Below are positions 33,801 to 41,813 of a stretch of DNA of 52,205 bases, one piece after another. Within the stretch, counting starts at the first letter, position 1, and every line of letters begins with the position of its first letter. The notes under the pieces were generated by a model that was not told the DNA's origin, searched no databases, and worked only from the letters and a program-made list of their open reading frames with translations. This DNA comes from Akkermansia muciniphila (GTDB taxonomy: Bacteria; Verrucomicrobiota; Verrucomicrobiia; Limisphaerales; BJHT01): NCBI GenBank assembly GCA_945861535.1, contig CAMAUZ010000059.1:1-52205 (forward strand), in the 5' to 3' direction. A program made the position numbers and the translations under genes.

Positions 33801-36034
33801 ACAACAACGACGGCAAAGCCGACCGCGTGACGGAGTTCGCCAAAATTCAAAATCCGCTGGGCTTCGAGTTCTGGGGCGGCGGCGTGCTCGTGACGTGCCC
33901 GCCGGAAATCATCTTCCTCAAGGACACCGACGGCGACGACAAGGCCGATGTCCGCATCGTGATGCTGCAAGGCCTCGATTCCTCCGACACGCACCACGGC
34001 GCGAACAATCTCATCATGGGACCGGACGGCGGCATCTACTGGCAGAGCGGCGTCTTCATGGTGCACAACCACGAGCATCCGTGGGGGCCGTCGCTCCAGA
34101 CCGGCGCGAGCGCGATGTATCGCTTCGACCCGCGCCGCTTCACCATCGCCATGCACGCGGGCAACTCGCCGAACCCGCACGGGATTTCGTTCGATGGCTG
34201 GGGCTATCACTTCGCCACCGACGGCACCGGCGGACGGGCGTATCAGGTGCGGCCCGACGCGAAGGGCTTCAAGATGGCTGAGTTGCTGAAGAAGGAGGTT
34301 CGCCCCGTGACCGCGAACGAAGTCGTCTCCAGCACGCACTTTCCCGAGTCGATGCAGGGCGACTTCCTCATCTGCAACGTCATCGGTTTCCTTGGCATCA
34401 AGCACTACCACCTCACGCGCAATCCCGAGACCGGCGCGGTCTGGGGCGAACCGGCCGGCGACGAGCTGACCGTGACGAAGGAAAACGCCGACGGCACCAA
34501 GACCGAGGACAAGTCGCGCGGCTTCCTCATGAGCGGCGACAAGAACTTCCGTCCGTCCGACGCCATCTTCGGCTCCGACGGCGCGCTCTACGTCGCCGAC
34601 TGGCACAACGTCATCATCGGCCACATGCAGCACAACGTCCGCGACCCGAACCGTGACCACCAACACGGCCGCATCTACCGCGTCACGGCGAAGGGCCGCC
34701 CGCTGCAACAGCCCGTGGCCATCGCGGGCCAGCCCATTCCCGCCCTGCTCGAAAACTTGAAGAACCCCGCCGACAGCGTGCGCCATCGCACCCGCGTGGA
34801 GTTGAGCGGGCGCGACACCAAGGAAGTCATCGCCGCCACGCAAAGCTGGCTGAAGCAGTTCGACCCGACGAAGGCCGAGCACGCGCATCACTTGCTCGAA
34901 GCCCTGTGGCTCCACCAGCAGCACAACGTGCAGAACGCCGCGTTGCTGGACCAGGTGCTGAAGTCCCCCGAGCCGCACGCTCGCATTGCGGCGAACACCG
35001 TGAAGCACCTGTGGTTCAACGTGGAGGCCTCCACGCGCGGCGGCGTCATCGCCGGCCTTGCCGAAGTCGCCGCGCAGAAGTCCGGCATCCTGTCCGACAC
35101 GCCGACGCTCACGACCATCCGCATCGCGACCATCCCCGAGCGCATGATGTATGACGTGAAGCAGCTCGCGGTGAAGCCCGGCAAGAAAATCAAGCTGACC
35201 TTTGCCAACCCCGACTTCATGCCGCACAACATGCTGCTGGTGAAACCCGGCAAGGCTGACGAAATCGGTCTCAAGGCAATGGCCCTCGGCGCGAAAGGTT
35301 TCGATGTCGGCTTCGTCCCCGAAAGCCCCGACATCCTTTGGGCCAGCAAGCTCCTCGACCACGGCAAGGAACAGGTCATCGAGTTTACCGCGCCACAGAC
35401 CGAAGGCGCCTATCCCTACGTCTGCACGTTTCCCGGCCACCACCTCATCATGCGCGGCACGCTCATCGTAGCGAACAACCCGGCCGAGTTCCTCGCGAAG
35501 AATCCCGAGACCGCACCGAAAATGACCGAGTGGAAGCTCGCCGACTTCGCCGACGATCTGAAGCGGGTCGGCACGCACCGAAACTTCGCGCGCGGCCAGC
35601 AGCAGTTCACCGCGCTCGCCTGCGCCCAATGCCACCAACTCGGCAAGGAAGGCGTCGCCTTCGGCCCGAGCCTCAGCGACGTGGTGAAGAAATACAAAGG
35701 CGACGCCAAGCTCGTGTTGCAGGAAATCCTCGAACCCTCGAAGACCATCGAAGACAAGTATCGCAACGTGACGCTGGAGCTGGGAGACGAGAATTCCCTC
35801 AGCGGCCTCATCCTTGCCGAAGATGCCGCCAGTGTGACCATCCAGACCGGCCCGGCGGCGAACCAAATCCAGAAGGTCGCCAAGTCCGCCATCAAGTCAC
35901 GCAAAGCCTCCGCGCTCTCGCTGATGCCTGCCGGCCTGGTCAACTCGCTGGATAAGGAGCAAATCCTCGACCTCCTAGCCTACTTGCTGGCCGGCGGCAG
36001 CCCCGACCACGCCGCGTTCAAGCACGTCCACTGA
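30872..36034 (+). CDS. Giant exported ThuA-CBM-SGNH-propeller-cupredoxin-cytochrome c fusion
   Basis: A 1720-residue protein with a clear signal peptide (MKHTLLAVLSFVALATM) and this domain order: ThuA (about 35-330, HIVFLAGDHEYRSEESLP); a Lys/Pro/Ala linker (about 340-375); an F5/8-type C discoidin module (about 397-535, NPWWELDLGAAQDIEKVAVW); an SGNH-like domain (about 590-795) whose usual Ser position reads GNGL; a PVC-type beta-propeller (about 905-1275) with calcium-type loops DNNDGKAD and DTDGDDKAD; helical HEAT-like repeats (about 1283-1400); a cupredoxin with H1452, C1518, H1523 and M1527 in azurin-like spacing; and a cytochrome c with CAQCH (C1584, C1587, H1588). It probably oxidises a sugar-related substrate and passes electrons through copper to heme; this role is inference. 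The ATG at 30872 directly precedes the signal peptide. Confidence 0.85.
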   Translation: MKHTLLAVLSFVALATMSTHAAPLVFQGTDGPGNGKHIVFLAGDHEYRSEESLPALARLLAKHHGFKCTVLFNIDPATGEIVAGNSNMPGLEALATADLAVVFLRFQAFPAEQMKHFDAYLQRGGPVIGLRTATHAFSGNKEPYTKYNHNAKEAGYELGFGHQVLGQTWVGHYGRNHQQSTRISIVAEKASHPILRGVKDIWVQAGGYVGKPTDGEILTLAQPLNGMAPDSPADATKPPQPSEWTRSYKTAAGKTARVFTTLYGTSEDITNDGYRRMIMNSCFWALGLEDAIKADLNIAFVGPFKPNTFNGGGYARGIKPEMYAGFESPIPANDNTKNPNPPAKKGEGKKAEPKKADKKPSDAKPAPAPAKSDAADPTCGTKAAAVASPGTVATGKPARFVRVELPGDKRVLTLAEVEVFAGGKNVARTGKARQSSEGPGAPERGIDGNKSSDWGSGGQTHTDNKGTANPWWELDLGAAQDIEKVAVWNRSGLENRLDGFTLTLLDAERKEVFRAAGIAAPETLEIDVKAGGKLAYRDYAGKPGQPVGKGVTLLAAAKGDAKKNDGKKAAPAGPTLADVPADYRDPLPFKFTAGDTVAILGNGLPDRMQHDGWFETLLQSQLGEQQVRFRNLSASGDRPNSYPRSSGVPSITTYLQHVKADVVFAFFGYSESFDNKPDDHQKQLVDFVRRTRGSKANSKSFPRIVLFSPIAHEDTRNPNVPDGKAHNVQLEAYTKATEAAAKEAGVAFVDLFHPSLALFKSAAAPLTINGIHLTEEGNRQLAEVIAKALLNKSVSASGSMESLRTAVLDKDTHWHARYRSRDANDVFGGRSTLSFVDGQNNAVVLQHELAMFDVLTANRDERVWARAVGKDKNIDDGNVPKPVPVISNVGGKSKSSNAGKEGALRYISGEEGLKHMAVAKGFEANLFADEKQFPQLINPVQMQVDAKGRLWASVWPTYPMWEPLKPMNDALLIFHDDNNDGKADRVTEFAKIQNPLGFEFWGGGVLVTCPPEIIFLKDTDGDDKADVRIVMLQGLDSSDTHHGANNLIMGPDGGIYWQSGVFMVHNHEHPWGPSLQTGASAMYRFDPRRFTIAMHAGNSPNPHGISFDGWGYHFATDGTGGRAYQVRPDAKGFKMAELLKKEVRPVTANEVVSSTHFPESMQGDFLICNVIGFLGIKHYHLTRNPETGAVWGEPAGDELTVTKENADGTKTEDKSRGFLMSGDKNFRPSDAIFGSDGALYVADWHNVIIGHMQHNVRDPNRDHQHGRIYRVTAKGRPLQQPVAIAGQPIPALLENLKNPADSVRHRTRVELSGRDTKEVIAATQSWLKQFDPTKAEHAHHLLEALWLHQQHNVQNAALLDQVLKSPEPHARIAANTVKHLWFNVEASTRGGVIAGLAEVAAQKSGILSDTPTLTTIRIATIPERMMYDVKQLAVKPGKKIKLTFANPDFMPHNMLLVKPGKADEIGLKAMALGAKGFDVGFVPESPDILWASKLLDHGKEQVIEFTAPQTEGAYPYVCTFPGHHLIMRGTLIVANNPAEFLAKNPETAPKMTEWKLADFADDLKRVGTHRNFARGQQQFTALACAQCHQLGKEGVAFGPSLSDVVKKYKGDAKLVLQEILEPSKTIEDKYRNVTLELGDENSLSGLILAEDAASVTIQTGPAANQIQKVAKSAIKSRKASALSLMPAGLVNSLDKEQILDLLAYLLAGGSPDHAAFKHVH

Positions 36035-36352
36035 CGCGGAATAATCGAGGCTCCGATTTCCAGAAGCTCCGGGCCTGCCACCAGCGGCTCGTGCTCCTTG
36101 AACCCTCGTGGCACGTTGTCATCCGCAGCACGGACAAGCCCCGAAAGCTACTGAACCGTTTCAGGGGCCGTCCCCTGGCACGGCGGCAAAGGCGAGCCAG
36201 CGCAGGAAGCCTCCCGCACCATGCCCACCGCTGACCGCGCGGCGCTGGTGAAGTTCCTGAAATCGCTGTGCCGTGCGAAGCCGGTGGCGCTTGCCGGTGC
36301 GGCATGGAAAAACGCTGTTGCGGGGCGGCACGGTCCTATACGATTTGGCCCA
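36035..36352 (+). pseudogene. Intergenic region with remnant of a di-heme cytochrome/oxidoreductase C-terminus (36167-36275)
   Basis: From 36167 one frame reads AVPWHGGKGEPAQEASRT and then MPTADRAALVKFLKSL. This is the usual ending of di-heme oxidoreductase/cytochrome c peroxidase-like proteins (pattern: A-I-x-x-HGG, short helix, then L-x-x-x-x-R-x-A-L-x-x-F-L-x-S-L). Nothing upstream supplies heme motifs, and the frame continues without stop into the next gene, so this is read as a truncated remnant. The preceding bases 36035-36166 show no gene. The family assignment rests on about 34 residues. Confidence 0.45.
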
Positions 36353-38998
36353 ATGTCCGCTGAAACTGAAACACCCTCGGTCCCGTTCCCACGGGGCGCG
36401 GAGTGGGTGCGTGCGGATTTCCATCTGCACACCATCGCGGAGCGAGACCCGAGCCGGACTTTTCCAAAGGAGTTTCCTGGAGCGACGCAGCGGCGGGAGT
36501 GCGCCGAGGCGTGGGTTGAGAAGCTGGCCGCAGCGGGGGTTCGCGTCGCTGTGGTAACGAATCACAACATGTTCGACGCCGAGGACTATCGGCACCACGC
36601 GAAGCTGGCAGCCAAGCAGGACATTCTGGTTCTGCCGGGCGTGGAGTTGAACGTGTTTTCCGGGAGCGGGGTCCACACGCTCCTGGTGTTTCATCCGGAT
36701 TGGGCGCGCAAGGAGGAGGGCGGGACTTCGATTGAGCGCTTTCTGAGCGGGCAATTTCCCGCCGTCCCCGAGGTTGGAACCCGGACCCAAGATGCACTTG
36801 GACCGTGTCTGGCCAAGCTCGAGCAGTTTGCAAAGGAGTATTTTGTCGTCTTCGCGCACGTTCAGTCGAGCAACGGGCTGATGAGTGAGTTGGAGGGAAA
36901 TGCGCTGGCGGAGACCATCCAGCAATGCGGCAGGCTTTGGTCACAACGGGTGCTTGGGTTGCAGCGGGTCGAGGATGTGGAGGCACTCAGACGACGCTGG
37001 CCGAAGGAAGTGACCTTGCCGGCTTTGGTGGAGGGTTCTGACCCGATGGGCATGGCGGATGTGGCCCGGGAACCCGCCTGCTTCCTGAAAATTGGCGAGC
37101 TGTCGTTCGATGCGGTGCGCTTCGCGCTCCACGACCATGTGGAACGTGTGCGGTCCAAAGTTCCGCCGTCCGGTCGCGGTCCCCGGCTCGCGAGTATCCG
37201 CTTTGCGGGGGGCGCATTGCATGGAGTGCAGTTCTCGTTTTCGCCGGAGATGACCTCGCTCATCGGTTCGCGCGGCAGCGGCAAGTCGGCCGTCATCGAA
37301 TGCCTCCGCTACGGTCTCGACCTGCCGGTGGGCGAGGACGACCGCTACAAGAACAAACTGGTGGAGGTCATGCTCGCCAATGGCGGAGAGCTGACCATCA
37401 CCGGCACGAACATTCACGGGCAGGCCGTGGACATCCGACGGCCGTTGGGCTTCAACCCGAAGGTGTATCTGGAGGGCAAGGAGACGAAACTTCGCCCGCA
37501 GGATGTCTTTCCCGATGTGCTCTATTTCGGCCAGAAGGACCTCGGGCATCGGGGCGAAGAGGGCGATGCGGAATTCTTCGGGAAACTTTTCGGCCCGGCC
37601 AGCCCGGAGGAGCGCGCGGAGGAGGAACGTCGCCGCACCTTGGTGCAGCAGGCCGTGCAGGAACATGTCTCCGTGCTGCGGGCGCGGGAGAAGGACGACG
37701 AGTTTGCGCTGGAAGAGGAGCGGTTGAAGCACGAGCTGTTGCTGTATCACGAACGGGGGGTCGAACAGCGCTTGCAGGCGCTGACTTCGTTTGACACGGA
37801 CAAGCGCAGCTTGACGGACTTCACCGAACGACTGCGCGCATTCCGGGAAGAATTGGGGCTGCCGCTGCCGGGCTGGCAGGACTTGCAGGCCGAGTTTCCT
37901 CGTCTCCAGAGCGAAGTTTTCACCGTCATCAACGAACGCCTGGGTGCGCTCTCGTCGGAGCTGGGTGCTCTGGCGCGCGACAGCGCCGCCCTGCTGCAAC
38001 GGGTGGATGCTTTGCTTGGCAAGCTGGACGGCGAATTGCAGGCCATCGCGGACAAGGAGCGGGAGTTGCAGGAGCAGTTCGCCGCCCTGCAGCGGGAAAT
38101 CAACGCGCCCGACCTCGACCTCCAGCAATACCGCCAAAAGCGGTCGCGCTTCGAGCAGCTCGGCAAGCTCCGTCAGGCTGCCAGCAATCGCACCGTCGCC
38201 TCGCGGCAAGCGCTCGACCGGGCCATCAGTGCCGCGCGGAGCCTGCATGAGCTCTGGCGCACGCAGCACCACCGCGAACTGAGTTCACTGGAAGAACGCC
38301 GCCCGACGATCCCGGAATCGCTGACGCTCCGCAGCGAATTCGAGGCCGACCGGGAGGCGTTCAAGAACTTTCTCAAGGCGAAGCTGAAGGGCACCGGCTT
38401 TCGCGAGACTTCCTACGACCGGGTGGTCGAGGAATTCCGCAACGGACTGGTCCTGCATGAACAACGGGCGAAAATCGCCCCCGTGCTTGGGGCCAGTGCG
38501 GATGTGCAGAAGCTCGAGCAAGCGTTGGCGGCTCATCTGGCCGACTTCCTCACGTTCCGTGTGCCAGCGCGGCAGGAAATCCTGTTCGATGGCACCCCCA
38601 TTCAGACGCTTTCCCTCGGCAAACGGGCGACCGCCTTGCTCACGCTCGTGATGTCGCTCGAGAGCCATCCCATCATCCTCCTTGACCAGCCCGAGGACGA
38701 CTTGGACAACGAAACCATCTTCAAGCAGGTCGTCGCCCCGCTCCTCCGGCGGAAAGCGGACCGCCAGTTCATCATTGCGACGCACAACCCGAACATTCCC
38801 GTGCTCGGCGACGCGGAACTGGTGCATGCCTGCCACGAAGAGGCCAAGGGCACCTACCGGCAGGCCTCCGGCAGCATTGATTCCCAGCCCACGCGGGACA
38901 GCATCGTGAAAATCATGGAGGGCGGCGAACTGGCCTTCCAGCAACGTCAGAAAATCTACCGGCAATGGACGAACTCTCCCTGCGCGAAGAACTCCTGA
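36353..38998 (+). CDS. TrlF-type PHP-domain plus SMC/ABC-like ATPase
   Basis: This 881-residue protein fuses a PHP phosphoesterase domain (about 16-260) to an SMC/ABC ATPase. PHP motifs: ADFHLHT (H24, H26), TNHNMFD (H71), LPGVELN (E98), FAHVQ (H169) and GSD (D230); the last is followed by PM where many PHP enzymes have AH. ATPase motifs: Walker A GSRGSGKS (305-312), a central coiled coil (about 415-690), signature TLSLGKRATALLTL, Walker B/D-loop IILLDQPEDDLDNE and switch His in IIATHNPNI. The architecture matches the TrlF family of AAA-like ATPases, found in bacterial conflict loci. Nucleic-acid or nucleotide cleavage gated by ATP is inference. An upstream ATG (36221) lies in the cytochrome remnant; the ATG at 36353 starts the conserved part. 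The next gene overlaps by 34 bases. Confidence 0.85.
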   Translation: MSAETETPSVPFPRGAEWVRADFHLHTIAERDPSRTFPKEFPGATQRRECAEAWVEKLAAAGVRVAVVTNHNMFDAEDYRHHAKLAAKQDILVLPGVELNVFSGSGVHTLLVFHPDWARKEEGGTSIERFLSGQFPAVPEVGTRTQDALGPCLAKLEQFAKEYFVVFAHVQSSNGLMSELEGNALAETIQQCGRLWSQRVLGLQRVEDVEALRRRWPKEVTLPALVEGSDPMGMADVAREPACFLKIGELSFDAVRFALHDHVERVRSKVPPSGRGPRLASIRFAGGALHGVQFSFSPEMTSLIGSRGSGKSAVIECLRYGLDLPVGEDDRYKNKLVEVMLANGGELTITGTNIHGQAVDIRRPLGFNPKVYLEGKETKLRPQDVFPDVLYFGQKDLGHRGEEGDAEFFGKLFGPASPEERAEEERRRTLVQQAVQEHVSVLRAREKDDEFALEEERLKHELLLYHERGVEQRLQALTSFDTDKRSLTDFTERLRAFREELGLPLPGWQDLQAEFPRLQSEVFTVINERLGALSSELGALARDSAALLQRVDALLGKLDGELQAIADKERELQEQFAALQREINAPDLDLQQYRQKRSRFEQLGKLRQAASNRTVASRQALDRAISAARSLHELWRTQHHRELSSLEERRPTIPESLTLRSEFEADREAFKNFLKAKLKGTGFRETSYDRVVEEFRNGLVLHEQRAKIAPVLGASADVQKLEQALAAHLADFLTFRVPARQEILFDGTPIQTLSLGKRATALLTLVMSLESHPIILLDQPEDDLDNETIFKQVVAPLLRRKADRQFIIATHNPNIPVLGDAELVHACHEEAKGTYRQASGSIDSQPTRDSIVKIMEGGELAFQQRQKIYRQWTNSPCAKNS

Positions 38999-40110
38999 AA
39001 GGCGAGGACAGCACCCGTCAATTCAAGCGCGAGCTGCCCAGCGCTGCGGCCTTTGCCGCCGAGGCGGTGGCGTTCCTCAACTCCAGCGGCGGGCGCATCT
39101 TCGTCGGGGTTGATGACGATGGCAGCATCCGCGGCGTCCCGGCGGAAAGGCGGGATGCCCAGACCCAATTGATTGCGAACGCCTGCACGCACAACCTCAC
39201 GCCGCCCAGCGGGGTGCTCACGGAGAACGTCGCGACCAGCGACGGGCTGGTCATCGTCGTGACGGTGCCCGAGGGAGCCGACAAGCCGTATCAAACTGCG
39301 GACGGCTCGTTCTACGTGAAGCGCGGAGCCGACAAGCGGCGCGTCAGCAACCGCTCGGAGCTGCAGCGGATGTTTCAGGCGGCGCACGCGGTCTATGCCG
39401 AGGCCCGCCCGAGAGCAGGCAGTTCCACCGCCGACCTCGACACGGCCGCCTTCGCCAGTTTCTACCGGACCAAATACGGCGGCGAACCGCCGGGCGACGA
39501 ACCCTCCCTGCTGCGGGAACTCAACGCCTCCCGGCTGGCAAGGCAGGCATTGCTCACCCTCGCGGGCTTGCTGCTCTTCGGCCACCAGCCGCAAAAGCTG
39601 CTGCCTGAATTCACGGTCAAAGCCGTGTGGTTCGTGGGCAACGACCGCAGCGCCACCGCCTACCGGGATAGTCGGCGATTCGAAGGCAACCTTGCCGCGC
39701 TCTACGAGCAGTCCATGGCCTTTCTGCGTCGGTGGAACGGCCGGGTTGCCACCAGCGGCTCTTTTAACACGCCGGCCCAGGCGGAGATTCCCGACATCGT
39801 CTTCGAGGAGCTTGTCACCAACGCGCTCGTCCATCGGGACTACTTCATCGCTGACAGCGTGAAGCTCTTCATCTTCGACGACCGTATCGAAATCAGGAGT
39901 CCCGGCCGCCTGCCCAACAGCCTCACGGTGGAAGAAATGCTGCGCGGCATCCGCCGTGACCGCAACCCGGTCATCCAGAGCTTTGCTTACGACGTTCTGA
40001 ATTATCGCGGACTGGGCAGCGGCATCTTGCGGGCGTTGAAGGCCAAACCCGACCTCTCATTTGCGGAGGAGAGCGGTGAGGAACTGGTTGCGACCATCCC
40101 CATCGCTTGA
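38965..40110 (+). CDS. AlbA/Schlafen-domain and RecG-like C-terminal protein
   Basis: The 381-residue protein begins with an AlbA_2/Schlafen-type domain (about 1-130; FLNSSGGRIFVGVDDDGSI, then SFYVKRGADKRR). Its C-terminal half contains a GHKL-like HATPase fold as in RecG-like transcription/defence proteins (EELVTNALVHRDYF, DDRIEIRSPGRLPN, LGSGILRAL). The family is annotated as putative DNA binding or transcription regulation; Schlafen-like domains also occur in tRNA nucleases and antiphage proteins. The start ATG overlaps the TrlF-type gene by 34 bases in another frame, so the two are translationally coupled and probably act together. Composition is lower in C than the 10-24 kb genes. No catalytic residues can be assigned with confidence. 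Confidence 0.85.
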   Translation: MDELSLREELLKGEDSTRQFKRELPSAAAFAAEAVAFLNSSGGRIFVGVDDDGSIRGVPAERRDAQTQLIANACTHNLTPPSGVLTENVATSDGLVIVVTVPEGADKPYQTADGSFYVKRGADKRRVSNRSELQRMFQAAHAVYAEARPRAGSSTADLDTAAFASFYRTKYGGEPPGDEPSLLRELNASRLARQALLTLAGLLLFGHQPQKLLPEFTVKAVWFVGNDRSATAYRDSRRFEGNLAALYEQSMAFLRRWNGRVATSGSFNTPAQAEIPDIVFEELVTNALVHRDYFIADSVKLFIFDDRIEIRSPGRLPNSLTVEEMLRGIRRDRNPVIQSFAYDVLNYRGLGSGILRALKAKPDLSFAEESGEELVATIPIA

Positions 40111-40492
40111 AGCGAGCGTTGGAGCCGGCAGGCACGCTTATTCCGCTCGTGCATGGGGCCTGCGACAGAAGGCGACGCAATGTCACGAACTCAGCACGGA
40201 ATGCGTCGCCCTCGCCCCTGACCTTCCAACGGCAGCGAGGAAAAATATCGCAACGTGACGTTCAATCTCAGCGACAAGAACACCCACGCCGGCCTGCTCA
40301 GCGCGCTGGACGAAGAGCAAATCCTCGCTCCCCCCCGCCCACCTCCTCGCGAGTGGCAGCCCCGACCACCCGGCTTTCCAGCACGTCCATTGACGCATCA
40401 TCATCCCAAATCCGGCTCTGGCATTTTCGTCATCGCTGCGCTGTATTGCTCCGTGCCCAATTCAAAACTTGGTTCCGCTGCCACGACATTCC
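40111..40492 (+). pseudogene. Intergenic region with decayed C-terminal remnant of a PVC-type cytochrome c protein (40237-40393)
   Basis: Positions 40237-40324 read EEKYRNVTFNLSDKN, then HAGLLSALDEEQIL. After a one-base frame shift, 40337-40393 read AHLLASGSPDHPAFQHVH and a stop. The intact paralogues at 30872 and 46206 have EDKYRNVTLELGDEN and, about 50 residues later, LDKEQILDLLAYLLAGGSPDHAAFKHVH in pieces. So this is a fragment of a third family member with an internal deletion and a frameshift, and it no longer codes for heme binding. Bases 40111-40236 and 40394-40492 show nothing recognisable. Confidence 0.85.
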
Positions 40493-41779
<1,287 letters not shown>

Positions 41780-41813
41780 GTCTCATGCACACGCTCCGAC
41801 GAATTCGCACGCC

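Noticed and set aside
33275-35866. An 863-codon frame antisense to the giant fusion protein
   Set aside because: The sense strand holds copper and heme motifs; the antisense has none.
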